64,000 nucleotides of DNA from assembly GCA_001584585.1 (NCBI GenBank), contig LSYV01000003.1, positions 2,040,128-2,104,127 of the forward strand. The letters run 5' to 3'. Positions 1-11,700 of this stretch are shown piece by piece. The notes below the pieces were generated by a model. That model had not been told where the DNA came from, did no database searches, and saw only the letters and a list, made by a program, of their open reading frames with translations. The translations under genes were made by a program, and so were the position numbers. The stretch is from Gonium pectorale (lineage: Eukaryota > Chlorophyta > Chlorophyceae > Chlamydomonadales > Volvocaceae). Each line of letters starts with the position of its first letter. The stretch's first letter is position 1.

Positions 1-46
1 GGGGTTGGGTGCGTCTGCTCGTTTGCTTGGCTCGCTTGCCTTATTC

Positions 47-120
47 AGTACCGCCCGCCCGCCCTGCTGGAAACATCGCGCCTTCGGGTGCGTATGTCCG
101 TAGAGGCGTGGCTCCCCAAT
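47..120 (-). repeat. Dispersed repeat family A, copy 1
   Basis: This stretch matches, in reverse orientation, a motif seen about a dozen times in the window: a block reading CTCTACGGACATACACACCC on the other strand, then CGAAGGCGCGACGTTTCCAGCAGGGC. It lies upstream of the ITPK gene. No coding capacity was recognised. It is probably a piece of a non-autonomous transposable element. Confidence 0.6.
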
Positions 121-280
121 TGCAGTGTTTCCGTTTGCAAACAGCAACTGTAACCATGACGGTCCTAAGGTCATTTTGTGGCGTACTGCCAGATGCCAGT
201 GCATACGCTGCGATGTGGCTGCGACGGTTTCTATTTCAAAGGAAACGACGCATACGACGAGCGTAAGCGCAAAAGTGATG

Positions 281-350
281 GTGTGGTAGGACCCACCTCG
301 AAGGGGTGATGTCCCTGCATGCTAGTTCGGCTCCGAGTGTATATGACCAT
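281..350 (-). repeat. Dispersed repeat family C, partial inverted copy
   Basis: Read on the minus strand, this contains ATGCAGGGACATCACCCCTT followed by CGA, the same core found twice in an intron of the ankyrin gene (about 50608-50720 and 51317-51440). The minus-strand translation keeps the peptide MQGHHPFE seen in those copies. The rest of 1-725 holds no gene I can support apart from the family A copy at 47-120. Confidence 0.5.
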
Positions 351-725
351 AGATTTGGGTATCATTAGCGTTTTATGAGGCGAGAGGGGAATGCAAGAGT
401 TGCAACTTGCAAGTTGCAACTTGGGGGCGGTTGACCGTTGTCAGGCACAGTAACCGCTCACACACTCGGCCCCGAGCCCCCGACCGCCCCAATCAGTACT
501 GGGCACAAGGAACACGCATTGTTTATCATCACTAAAATATCTCCGCATTCATCAGTCAGCAAACGCTTGCGGTTGCACACGTCCGCACCAATCCATACAT
601 GCCGAGATGCCGCCATTCGAACATCGGCAATTCGACCCTGTAAACCAGCTGATGCGGACCTGATAAATTCGGCTTTGCTTTCAAAATTGCCAAGACTTCT
701 TGCTCTTGCACATCGAAACCTTACA

Positions 726-2816
726 ATGTGCGGCTTGCTAAACTCTGTACTCGTAGGGTTGGCGCTTTTGCCCAAGAAGGTACGTTTGTGGCGCTGCCTC
801 GCTTGATGTGCCTCCTTCACCACCATTTCCCCCCTTCTGTCATCAGATGTCCAGAGTGCTGGAGGACACTGAGCTGATGCGCCTCTGCGGGGCAGGTGGC
901 CTGCAGCTTGTAGCGATCGACCCGCACAAGCCCCTTGACGCCCAGCACGGAGGTGCCTCCTTGGGCATAATTCTCCATAAGCTGCACCGACATCCAGGTC
1001 AGTCTAACAGCCACATGTGAGCAGCCGCTGCTTGCGTTTCCTCATGGGTTCTGCCTGTCCCTCCGGCTGCGCCGCGGCCATGTCTGCTGTCCCACGGCCT
1101 GTTGCAGATTGGAAGGCCCATCTTACGGCGTACCGGGCCCACCACCCGGGGGTGAGGCTGCTGGACCCACCGGAGGCCGTTCAGGCCACCGACGATCGGA
1201 CGCTCATGTTGGCGTCCATTCCATGCAACGGTCTGCTCGTGCAACTGCCATGGGCCACAACACGGTCACCGCCGGCGCCGCCTCTGCTACCACAGCACCA
1301 GCAGCAAGCATGCCGAGCAGGGCAGCAGGCGTGCCCGGGTCCCGAGGCTGGAGCTGCGGCTGCGGATGCCGCGCTGTCGTTCTGGGCGCTGCTGCCAGAC
1401 TGGAAGGGCAAGTCTGCACACGCGTGTACAGGAAAGGATCAAACGGGCATGTGTGACATGCCGGGGGCAGCCGGGACGGCAGCAGTGCGCGTGTTAGCGC
1501 CGGCTCAGGTCCTGGTGCGCTCTCTGGTGGAGCTTCGGGAGTTAGCTTCTGGTGGCGCAGGTAAGGCGCGGGCTGGTCGGCCCAACACTGGAATACGCAG
1601 CTTACCCATTGTTCCAAGGGCTGTGCGACACCGGAAGGGAAGCCGTGATTGCGTGTGCGCCTCACTTGCGCAGGGCGGGGCGCGGGCCAGGAGGCGTTGA
1701 AGCCGCCCGTGCTGCTTAAAACACAGCGCGCGGACGAGGTTGGCGGTAGCGGGCACGGCCTCGCTGTTGCAATGTGCTGGGAGGAGCTGGAAGCGGCGGC
1801 GATGATGCTGCAAGCCAATGCCGGCGCAGCCACAGCCGCGTCCAACTTGGCCACGCCAGACGACGGTCTGCACGCGGCTGCGGAGCAGCAAGGGGCTGGC
1901 ATCAACAGCCGGGGCGAAGCTTCGGCGCACGGCAACGGCGGCAACGGTAGCGACGACATCTGGGTGCCGCTCGTGGTACAGCAGTACGTGCCACACACGG
2001 AGGAGCTGTACAAGGTGCGGCTCCTGGCGTTTGATGGCCGTTCGCGTACTATGCAATACCGCAAGGCACGTTGGGCAGCAATCGAGCGCTGGCGGTGCTT
2101 TCCACCTGAGTCTTCAGTGGGCGCACCGGAGTGCCGTAGGCTGGAACGGCGAAGGATGCGCGATTGCCTTGGCGCCTTGTATGTACGTTTGCGTCCACAG
2201 TGTGATTGCTGTCGCTGCGCATGCATGCATGCCCCCGCAACTTGCCGCCGGGCACCACCATTCCCAGGTCTACGTGCTTGGCCGGCGGGTGCTGGTGCAG
2301 CGGCGAGCGTCCCTGACCTTGGAGCGCTTGCGGCAGTTGCATAAGTTCGCATCAAGCATCCCCTGTGCCTCGGGCGCAGACCAGGCCCACGTCCCAGGCG
2401 CAGGCCTGGGCCATGCAGGTAACGCTGTCCTGCTGCAGCACGTCAGCGCAGTTCCGCAACCATCCTCTTTCGCAGCCGGCACCGCCAGCGCCGCCGCCGC
2501 CGGAAGTGCCGATGGCAGCGTCGGAACTGCTTGCGCAGCTGCGCCGCCGCCGCAGCAGGTGCCGCAGCCTGAAGAGATAGCGCTGCACTATGTGGCAGCT
2601 GTTCTGGCTAAGAGGATGCGATTGAGCCTCTTCAACTTCGACGTCGTAGTGCCGACGGTCCAATCAGCTGACGGCATCGCTTTGGAGCTGTGCGTGGTGG
2701 ACGTCAACTACTTCCCCGGGGTGGACAAGCTGCCTGGCTGGCAGGCCGCCCTTGCAGAGCACCTGCAGGCTGCGGCTGGCAGGGCAGGTGCGGAGGCCGG
2801 GGCAGCGGCGACCTGA
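726..2816 (+). CDS. Inositol-tetrakisphosphate 1-kinase (ITPK) family
   Basis: This gene encodes a predicted inositol 1,3,4-trisphosphate 5/6-kinase / inositol-tetrakisphosphate 1-kinase, an ATP-grasp enzyme of inositol polyphosphate and phytate synthesis. The exons are 726-779, 847-997, 1108-1560, 1674-2014 and 2268-2816; all phases fit and give 515 residues. Family hallmarks are VGLALLPKK near the N-terminus (VGYAL in relatives), IDPHKPL at about 42-48, ILHKL at about 60-64, LLDPPEAVQ, an ATP-site stretch with the conserved His (VGGSGHGLAV), PLVVQQYVPH, and the C-terminal metal-site motif DVNYFPG at about 478 followed by KLPGW. The protein is longer than typical ITPKs (about 320-350 residues) because of Ala/Gly/Pro-rich inserts in exons 3, 4 and 5. 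The start at 726 is the first Met in the frame leading to VGLALLPKK, but an upstream in-frame extension is open to 438, so the N-terminus is not certain. It is convergent with SecY. Confidence 0.88.
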
Positions 2817-4233
2817 TGCTTGAGCGGGGCCACGGCGTCGCCCGCAGAGTTCGCCAGCACCGCGTTCGCCAGGTCCCGGTCTCTGTGTCGAAACGTAATA
2901 GGTTCCTTGTCGCAGTACGTTCGTAGGTTCAGGTAGCCCATCAGGTTGCTCGGGATTTGGCACGCGGTTTATGTCCGTGTACCATATGTTGCGCTTACCT
3001 GTCTCGCCGTGAGTCGGCCTTGAATATACCTTGGGAGTCGTGTATGATTGTGATGCTCTGAGAACCGTCGTGATAGCGCTGTCAGCGGCGTGCTGTGGAG
3101 GCATGCCTGTCTTGCAGGCCGCGGACCTGCGTGGTGCCGCAGGGCCAGGCACTGCTGCGTTTTCGTATCAATTTAGCGACGGCATCATTAAAAAAGAGAG
3201 AAACATCTGGAACATCTGGAAACATGAACATCTGGAAAAAATGAAACAATGAGTTTGGAGTAAAATGCGACCGGTTGTAGGATAGTGCCATCCGTCGTGA
3301 GGCTCAAAGTCAGTTGCGTCACTGCACATATTATTGTACGACATGTGACCATGTACGGCGAAGAGTCCAGTGCTGGCTTCGGAACAAGGCCTCCTCAGTC
3401 TCCTCTGCCTCCTCCATGTGTGCGCCGGCTGCTTCGAGTGCTTGCTACGCTACTGAAATGCCATCATGCAAGCAATACTCCATATGTGGTAACGGCCTTG
3501 CGCCGCGTGGCGCGCGCGCACGTGCTATCTGGCTATGTCGCCGGTCTGTGCTACACTATGTACGGTGGTTGAGGATTTCCTAAACTGGCCCTGAGCATTC
3601 GGAGGGATGACTCGTCGCACAGCGACGGCTCTGTGCATCGGCACGTCGCCATGCACACTATTATTGCACAGGGACCACGGCGCCATCCCTTACATCCGGG
3701 CGAGCAATCTGTAAGACCTCCTTGCTGGCATCGCTGCCGTCACCATTTCTTGCAACATGTTAGCGCCCCAGGCATCACCATCCCTATCCGTGGGCGGCGC
3801 CACGCGTTGCGGATCCACTGCTGGTGAAGGGGGACGAACTGGCTTGGGCGTATGCAAAGGGCCCCTGTTCCCTGCCGGCCTTGCGTTCAAAATCCAGCCA
3901 CTCAATCGCACCACAACCACCTGCCGCTGTTGCAGTGCCGAAGCCACCTAAAGTCATAGGTCAGCGTCTTAGGTCACACCCTCTACACACAGCATCCGGC
4001 ACTTGCGTCCGACAATGCCCAAGTTCTACTAGCCAACTGCCTCAGGCCACTTCGCGACGGGCCAACGCCCCTACGAATCTCTAGGGCGGAGCACCATGGC
4101 GCTGCTGCCATGTGCGCAAGTGTGCCTACGCGTTTGTCCCCATGCCCCATGACAGCCTGACACATCCTGAACATACACGAAACCCCGCCACCCGTCATTC
4201 TGGTGCACATGCCCATACGGTAACTAAAACACA
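2817..4233. other. Intergenic region between convergent ITPK and SecY
   Basis: No gene was recognised. It contains a short tandem repeat at about 3202-3240 built on GAACATCTGGAA, and AT-rich tracts near 3180-3250. The open frames here are short and resemble no known family. Confidence 0.6.
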
Positions 4234-7200
4234 TTAGAGCTTGAGGTTGTCGTACAGCTTGTCCACGTCCTGATACTTGGCCATGGCCTGCTCGGCGCGG
4301 ATCCGGCGGGCCGTGTCCGTGGCCACACCCACCTGGCGGCAGCCGCGGCGAGGTTGGGCGGGGTGGGAGTTTGACAGGTGGCGACGAGGACGCTTGGCAC
4401 GTTGGCGCGGTGCCATGGGTACCCGGGGCAAGCGAACGCCACGCCACGGCGTCGGTCTTGCAGCGTCACGGATTGCACTACCCAACCGGGAGAATCATGG
4501 GAACGAGAACCGGCACAACACACAGGAACCGTACCGCAATGGGATTCGCGACTGAACACGAGTGGCACAGACCAGCACGCCGTTCCCCGTCCCTGCCGCC
4601 GATCCCCGCCGCTGCCTTTCCAAGCACCGATTGCCCGCATCCCAGGCTCAAGCATCCCTTCGCGCTTCCGCCCACCCGCCGGCGCAATAGTGACACGCAC
4701 CATGATAAGTACCGACGTGCCCGCGAATCCGCGGAATGCGGTGAGGTGCGTGATGCCCTCCACCAGCGCGGGTGCCGCCGAGAGGGCGCCAAGGAAGACG
4801 CTGCCCAGCAAGCTCATGCGCGTCAGCGTGCGCGTCACGTACTCGGCCGTCTGGCGCCCGGGCCGGATGGCGGGGATGGCGGCGCCGCCCTTCTTGAGCT
4901 GCTCAGCCAGGTCCTTGGGCTCCAGCTGCACGCGGAGAAGCGTGGGGGCGAGGAGACATGTGAATTTTGGGTGCCGGCGTCAAAGCCGAATTCTGCTTAG
5001 CCGGCGGGGCCGGGCGCTGCACGATCGCGTAGCCGAGGGGACCAGAGGCGGGTGAGCGGCATGCAACGCGAATGTTTGATATATGGTTTCTTCAGGTCCC
5101 AGTGCTCCGCGCTGCTATCAAACGTTTCGCGGAAACGCCGCAGTTGCCTCTCCCATACTCTGGCAATCCAATCAAGCGTGGGCATGGGCTTGCAGCTCGC
5201 CCCTAAACTCGCCCCTTCTTGGCCCCTCACCTGCAGGAAGGTGTAGTAGTAGTTGAAGAAGACGATGAGCGCCACGTTGAACGGCACATACAGCGGCCCG
5301 CCCGGCCCGATGGTGCGGCTGAAGTCGTCCAGCGCGGCAGAGTCGGTGTAGCGCGCCAGCGCGGCGGGCAGCGCCAGCAGCGAGGAGGCGAAGATGAGCG
5401 GCATCACACCCGTGGCGTTAACCTTGAAGGGCAGGTAAGACTGGCGTGCAAGATTGCCGGACGAGTAGCTGCGTTGGGTCAGGAGATTGGTGGGAGCGTG
5501 GGTCGGCGAGGACAGTGGGGATTGGGAGAAGGGCGAGGGTCCGGATCGCCCCACTCGCTGCTCACAGAGGAGCTCCGGACTTTCTGGCTAGGTAAAACAG
5601 GTCCTGGTCAACCCATGCCCAACACAGGTCTCCGGCTAGATAGCGCTCTCCGAGGCAACGCAGAATGCCAGCAGCAGCCTCCAGCAGCAGGCTCCATGTG
5701 CCCTCTTTGGGAGGGCATGTGATCAGCCATCCGGCTGCGACCATTCCCACCCAGTGCGCCAAAGAGAGCTCGGTCGTGGCGACAATAGCGTTAACTTTCG
5801 TCAGCATGAATACGTCTTGCACGCATGGGCCGGCGTCCCGCCCCCGCGCTTACCATCTCTGCCCTGTTCCCGGTACATTCTCATCATGGTGGCAAGCAGT
5901 CCTCCCCAGGGAAAGCCTTCCTAACCCAGTTCCCCACTGCCCCCCGGCCGGGTGTCCGGGTCTGTAGGCCTGTCCCCACGACGAGCTCGTGAAGGCGCGC
6001 CCAGCTTGCAGACACCTCTTGCCGCTCAACAAGAATGCAGCTTTGCTTCTGCACCGACGGTCAGAACTGGCGACGGGGAACAGGTCACCGCAGCGTGCGC
6101 CCCACGGACCCACAGTCACTGCCATCGTCGCGGCCTCTTCTCGGTCACCGAATACCGGAGCTCCAGCGCAACTACGCCCAGCGCCGCGCCATGCCGAGCC
6201 CCTGGTCTCTCCGCTGACCTCTCCGCTTCTCCTCAAACGCATACACCTACCACGCGCCCCAAACCCCAAACCAAATTCTGCACCACCACCCCCGCTCCAC
6301 TCCTAACACACCCTCAGCACCCACCGGTTGGAGTAATTGACGGGGATGCGGCGCTCTGCCTCCTGCACGTAGATGATGCCCAGCGTGGTGAGCGCGAAGG
6401 CCACGAAGAACACTGCCACGTTGGTGGGGTCGTTGCTGTCGTTCTGCGCCACGAGCTGGCCGATCGAGGCCGGCAGCGCCGAGGCGATATTCGCAAAGAT
6501 CAGCACCGACGTGCCGTTGCCCAGCTTCAGCTCGCTGATGGTGTCCGCAATATACACCAGGGCCAGGGCCCCGGCCACGAGCGCGCAGGAGCTGCCCGCT
6601 AGCCAGCCGGGAGTAAAATCGTCGACGAAGGGCCGGATGTAGAAGAGTTGTCCCACGGCCTGCACGATGGCGAAGGCAAAGGCGAGCAGCTTCTGGTAGT
6701 ACTGGAACTTGGCGCGCCCCGCGGCCCCCTCGTCGCGCTGCAGCTTCTTGAGGGTCGGGAAGGCGGCCGAGAAGAGCTGTAGAACGATGGAGGCGTTGAT
6801 GTAGGGGATGATGCCCAGGCTGAACAGACCGACCTTGAGAGGTGGGAAGAGGCCCGTGGAGGGGAAGGAAGGAGTGGCAACTCAAGAGGGATTCAGAGGC
6901 CGGAGTAGAGCAGCTTTGGGGCGTGCGCTTTCGCGTTGTGCAACAGCGAGGGAGAGGGAGGACATGGGTAGTAGAGGGGGGGTGGTGGAAGCGGGGCCAA
7001 GGAGAAGAAGGCCCGTTGTGAAACTCGGATGGAGTCGAAGTGACATGGTATTGCGACACTACCCGCCAGGAGTACGTTTCATGGTGTGTTTCATTTGGAC
7101 ACTGATTGCGAATGTACGATTGGGGCCGCCAGCACCGGACCACGGCAAACAGCTTCCTTGTCGTGGGGGCGCAGGTGCGCAGACCCGGCGGACACAAGTG

Positions 7201-7857
7201 CTGACCGGCTGGGTTAACAAGCCCCGGATATCATGCGGCCCCAGCTGGTCACGCTTGCCCTCGAGGATACGCCACTTCCTTTTGCGGGAGATGCCTCCGT
7301 GTGATACACGGCACACAAACTTCCCGCCTGCCCGCAAGCACGTCCCATACCTTCGAGATCGAACCTCCCGAGAGGGTATCGATGTAGCCCATGAGACCGC
7401 TATTCGTGAGGCTGTCCGCGAACGCATCCACGTCTACGCCCGGTAGCCGGATGTAGACACCGACACGGCTGAGCAGCAGCAGCGCCACCAGACCGCCGAG
7501 CTTTTTGGGAAGGTCGCTGTTGAAGAACTCCTGCCAGCTGAACTTGTCATCCTCGAACCCGAGCGATGACACGGACGTGCGCTGCCGGCTGGTGCTGCTT
7601 GCACTGCCGCTGCTGGTTCCCGAGGTCGAGGCCTCTCCGCTGCCATTTTGGGTCGGCCCTGCTGCCGGCAATTGCGGCTTGTCCGCTGTCCCAGGCCCGC
7701 TCTCTGGTGCTGCCCTCGCGAGCAGCACACTCCGGCGGCAAGGCGCGCGTTGCAGGAGCTTCGCACTCTGCCCGTTAATCGACTTGAAGGCCAGCGGAAA
7801 GCATCCTGAGGTCCGCGATGGACCGCAAGCGGTCCGCTGGGGTGCGAGAGTGTGCAT
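4234..7857 (-). CDS. SECY1: Chloroplast preprotein translocase subunit SecY
   Basis: This is the channel subunit of the thylakoid Sec translocase (cpSecY), which inserts proteins into or moves them across the thylakoid membrane together with SecE and SecA. The minus-strand exons are 7351-7857, 6325-6833, 5231-5468, 4701-4925 and 4234-4332; phases fit and give 525 residues. The first roughly 50 residues are rich in Ser/Arg/Ala and end in VLLARAA, which looks like a transit peptide. After this come a Ser-rich linker and the SecY core: LLLSRVGVYI (TM1), IPYINASIVLQL, the cytosolic RDEGAAGRAKFQYYQ loop, LPFKVNATGVMPLIFASSLL, FFNYYYTFLQ, the loop EPKDLAEQLKKGG with IRPGRQT, and the last helices through LTAFRGFAGTSVLI. 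It is close to the usual length of plant cpSecY. The first intron ends in AAG rather than the common CAG. SecY is upstream of nothing obviously related. Confidence 0.95.
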
Positions 7858-8721
7858 CCCTCAGCCTGTAAGCTTCAATCCACTGCTATCGACTGTCTCT
7901 ATTGTCTGTACAGATGTAAATGACCAATCGAATAGCGACGTAAAACGGGTCCCGGTAACGGGCCACTTGGCAGGGAATACGGACCTGGCACCAAGCAGCC
8001 ACAACAAGGCACCAAGCTGTGTCGCTGTAAAGGAAGCAGTGATCTCGTAGACGTCTGCACGGCACCGTGTCAAACCCACACTATCCCATGCCCCGCCACC
8101 GGGAATGGAGCCGGAGCTCCACATATACATGGCGATGTTTAATATTCACCAGGACAGATAAGTGCGGTATGAGCGAACATAGGCGGGGTGCACCCAGTGC
8201 CTTCCGGGGTCTAATCCATTGCCACAGAACGCGCGCACCACACGGCTGGCAATCACCTTGCCCTTGCGATAAAGCCTCACGCACAGGAGGCCTGTGAGCA
8301 CTGTTCGGCTCAGTCAAGCACCGTGCACTCCTAACGAGTACAATAAGAAGCGGCAATCAAGAGAACGCCCTCAGATGTCCTGCATCGAGCACTTCTGCAG
8401 CGACTACGATGTACAGGATCCTGAACAGTTCAAGCCTACCTAAAAGCAGGCAGCTCGCATCTGGCAGCAGAGCCCTCGGCTCCTGCGCCTCCCCCATTCT
8501 TCCACAAACCCTCGACAGGGCCCCTGCCCTCTGACGGCCAGGTGCACGCAGCACACGACCGAACCAACGCCCCCGCTACAGTGGCAACTCACACCCAGTT
8601 GCACAACAGACAGGGCGAACCGAGGGCGCCACGGCACATCGACCGTCCTCCAGGTGCCTTCGTGGCTACACCCAGTGCCTTTCCTTGCTCAGCAGGAGCC
8701 GGGAGGGAGCCCCTTCTGCGC
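7858..8721. other. Intergenic region between SecY start and UCK-UPRT stop
   Basis: The spacer separates two head-to-tail minus-strand genes. It must hold the SecY promoter and 5' leader and the UCK-UPRT 3' leader. I see no coding exon, RNA gene or clear repeat in it. Confidence 0.5.
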
Positions 8722-11700
8722 TCAGCAGTAGTAACGGTCCCCAAATTCTCCCACGCCCGGCACGACGGACCAGTTCTCGTCGATGCCGCTGTCGATCTCG
8801 CTGGTGATGACCTTGACGGAGGGGTAGGTCTGGCAGACACGGTGGATGCCCGGCGGCGCGGCGATGATGCACAGGAACAGAATCTTGCTCTCCTCCACGC
8901 CCTTGTCGAGCAGCACCTTCGGGAAGGGCGGCCGGATGAGAAGGGATGGAAGCCTCCTTTCTGCAGGAGCTTTGGAGCGCATGCCCTCCCTGCCAGTGGT
9001 TAATGAGGTGTTCGCAAGGCCTACGCGATCAGGAGCCTCAAGAAGCCCGTTTGGGCTCAAGAGTTTGGAGGGCTGGGAGACATGATCACTGTACAATACT
9101 GTGGAACTATCACGGCGTGCACCGTTCCCTCGCCCTAGCACTACCCAAATCGCGCTTCGCTCTATGGCTCGGTTCGCTACCTGGATTGCCTTGCACGCGG
9201 TGTTTCCGGTCCCAAGGACGGGGTCCAGCAGCAGCACGTAGCGGCGGGAGATGTCGGAGGGCAGCTTCTCGTAGATGATGTCCTCGCTCTTGCCGTGCCT
9301 TGAGAGCGAGTGGGAGGGTTGGCGAGGGGGAGCGTTGGCGAGGCAGGGAAGGCACGTGCTTCTGCTACACGGCTGAGGGACGGCGAGTCCGATGCAGGGT
9401 TAGCGAGAAGCGAATGTGCAGAGAGACCACCTGTTCTGGGAGAGACGATTGGCGGAAAGTCCAGGCAGAGGAGGGCGACCAGGCATGTTGGCATTTGCTA
9501 CCGCTTCCCCGCAGACCCCGAAGAATGTCGTCTGTCTCCTTTTGTTCTCAAAACAGTGCGGCAGGTGCGCTCGTGTACGCTCGGGCAAATCGGGGAGAGA
9601 GGCAGGTGCAAAGGCACGCTCCTGAAAAGTGGTAACCACGACAGACGTCAGCCCCGGCTCTGCTACCCATCACCTCGAGCCCCTGCTCGGGACCTCTGCC
9701 ATTTGCTCCCACAACCCCTTTCCTAATACCACCCGGCTGCTGCACCACCGCACCTGTGCACCAGGATCTTGCCGATCTTGATGCCCTGGCAGCACTCCCG
9801 CAGAGCCGCCTCCATGGCCTCCCCGCTGCGGATGACGCTCACGCCGCACAGCCCGCGGGCGAACTCCACGCCCACGTACTTGTGGCCTGCAGGATGAGGG
9901 AGGCACACCAGTCACGCGGTGCAGGTGGGGCCAGAGGGTCAGCAGAGGTACAGGCGTGCCAGGCCCGCGGCAGGCGTCGCACACTGGGCAGCCGGGGGGC
10001 GCACAGGCTCAGAGGAGTGCTGCCAATGCTCTGTGGATACCATCCGCTGGACCCTGAAGTCGGGTACACCACAATCATGGCCAGGGAGCAGCAACCTACC
10101 AACACTTGGGGAGAGCGCTAAGCTCAGCGGGGGTCCTCTTATCACCCAAGCATTCGGTGCAATGCAACAGGCGTCCCGCCCTGCCCCACACGCCAAACGC
10201 AGCCACCCACCCATACCCAACGTGCCCCAGACGCGCCGGCCGCAGCCACCCACCCACCCACCCAGACACACCCGTGGGCGTGGTGACAATCTTCTCCGTG
10301 AAGGGCAGGTGGCCCAGCCCCGCCTCCACCAGAAGGCGGTTGATGCGGTCGGCATAGAACACGAAGTCGCTGTTGGAGGTCTCTCGGTCGCGCAGGATGG
10401 TGTGCATGCCGCGCATCTGGAAGTTGCTGGGCATCACCTGTGTAGGGGCCGGTCCACGAGGACGCGCTTATCGCGCACACGTATGGCCCCTCCCAGTGGC
10501 CCGATGCCGGCGGAGGCGAGCGCCGATGGGCCGTACGACCTTGTCAGCAGTCCATCGCGCGCGTGCAACGCCCGGCAGTAACGGTCAAGAACAAGGCTGC
10601 AGGCAGTGGCGGCGCACACTAGCCGCAAGGCGCGCCGAGCGTCGCTTGCCGCTGTGCCGCCCGTTCCCAGACCGCCACTCGTCGGCCCTAAGCATCCTCT
10701 AACCGCCCTTCCTACCCTCAGCCTGCCCTCCCGTGCTGCCCGAGGGCCCACCTCAAGGTTGCGGTAGATGCGGATGAGGTCGTGCTGCCGCAGCTTGAGC
10801 CGTATGTGCTCGGTGATGAGGTCAATGGCCACCACGTTCTCGCTGCTCTGCCAGGGCACGATGATGTCGGCGTGGCGCCGGCTCGGCCCGATGAACTGGT
10901 CGAACGCCGGCTTCACAAAGCGGGTGTACTGCTCGATCACGCCTGCGGGGCGTGGCGATGGGGGTGGCGAGGACGGGGCGGAACTCACCAGCCGCATGGA
11001 GCCGAAGATGGACAGACGTGGAGAGACGATAAAAACTGGAGCGCAGTGGCCAACGAAGAATGGAGATGGCTTCACATGGGCGCGTAATGATTTCCTTGGG
11101 CGTCGTATGCGTTTGCACCCGCCCTGAACAGGACTGCATCTTGCTGTCAGCTCCGCCGCAGCACAACCCTATACCTCTACTCACTCACCCCCGAAACACA
11201 CCCCCATTCGCTACTCCCAGAATACGCCCACGGCTTCCCTACTGAGAACGCCTTCCAACCCGCTACCTCACTCGCTGCCCTTGCTAGGACCCGCTGTCCC
11301 CTACAGTCGCCCCCCTTCACCCTCTGCTGCCCTTCCGCCCAGTCTCTGGCAGCTCTGCCTAACCCTGGACACGCCACCCTTGCGGCTCCGCTCACTCGCG
11401 ACGTCGCGACCGCGGCTGGCCACGTCTCGCTGGATGCGGCGCGCCAGCCGCACGTCGTCGTCCGTGTCAGTGTAGATCTTCATGTTGAGCTGCCCGCGGA
11501 TCTCCTCCATGGCCAGCACCAGGATGCCCTCCATGATCACCACGTCGGCCGGGTCAACCTGCACAGCCGGAGCGGGCTTGGCACGACGCAAACACCCAGA
11601 GCGGCTTCTGAAGCTCCCTCGCACAGCGCGCCCCTGCCGCAGCGGAACATGGGCATCACCGACGTGTGCACCCATACCCCCCGTCCCCAGATCTGGCAGC

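Noticed and set aside
1204..2355. Minus-strand open frame of 383 residues over ITPK
   Set aside because: The plus-strand exons carry ITPK motifs with fitting splice phases; this frame is a GC shadow without recognisable domains.
6247..7197. Minus-strand frame of 316 residues in SecY
   Set aside because: It is an alternative frame of the true SecY exon 2 and the neighbouring intron; the SecY motifs are in another frame.
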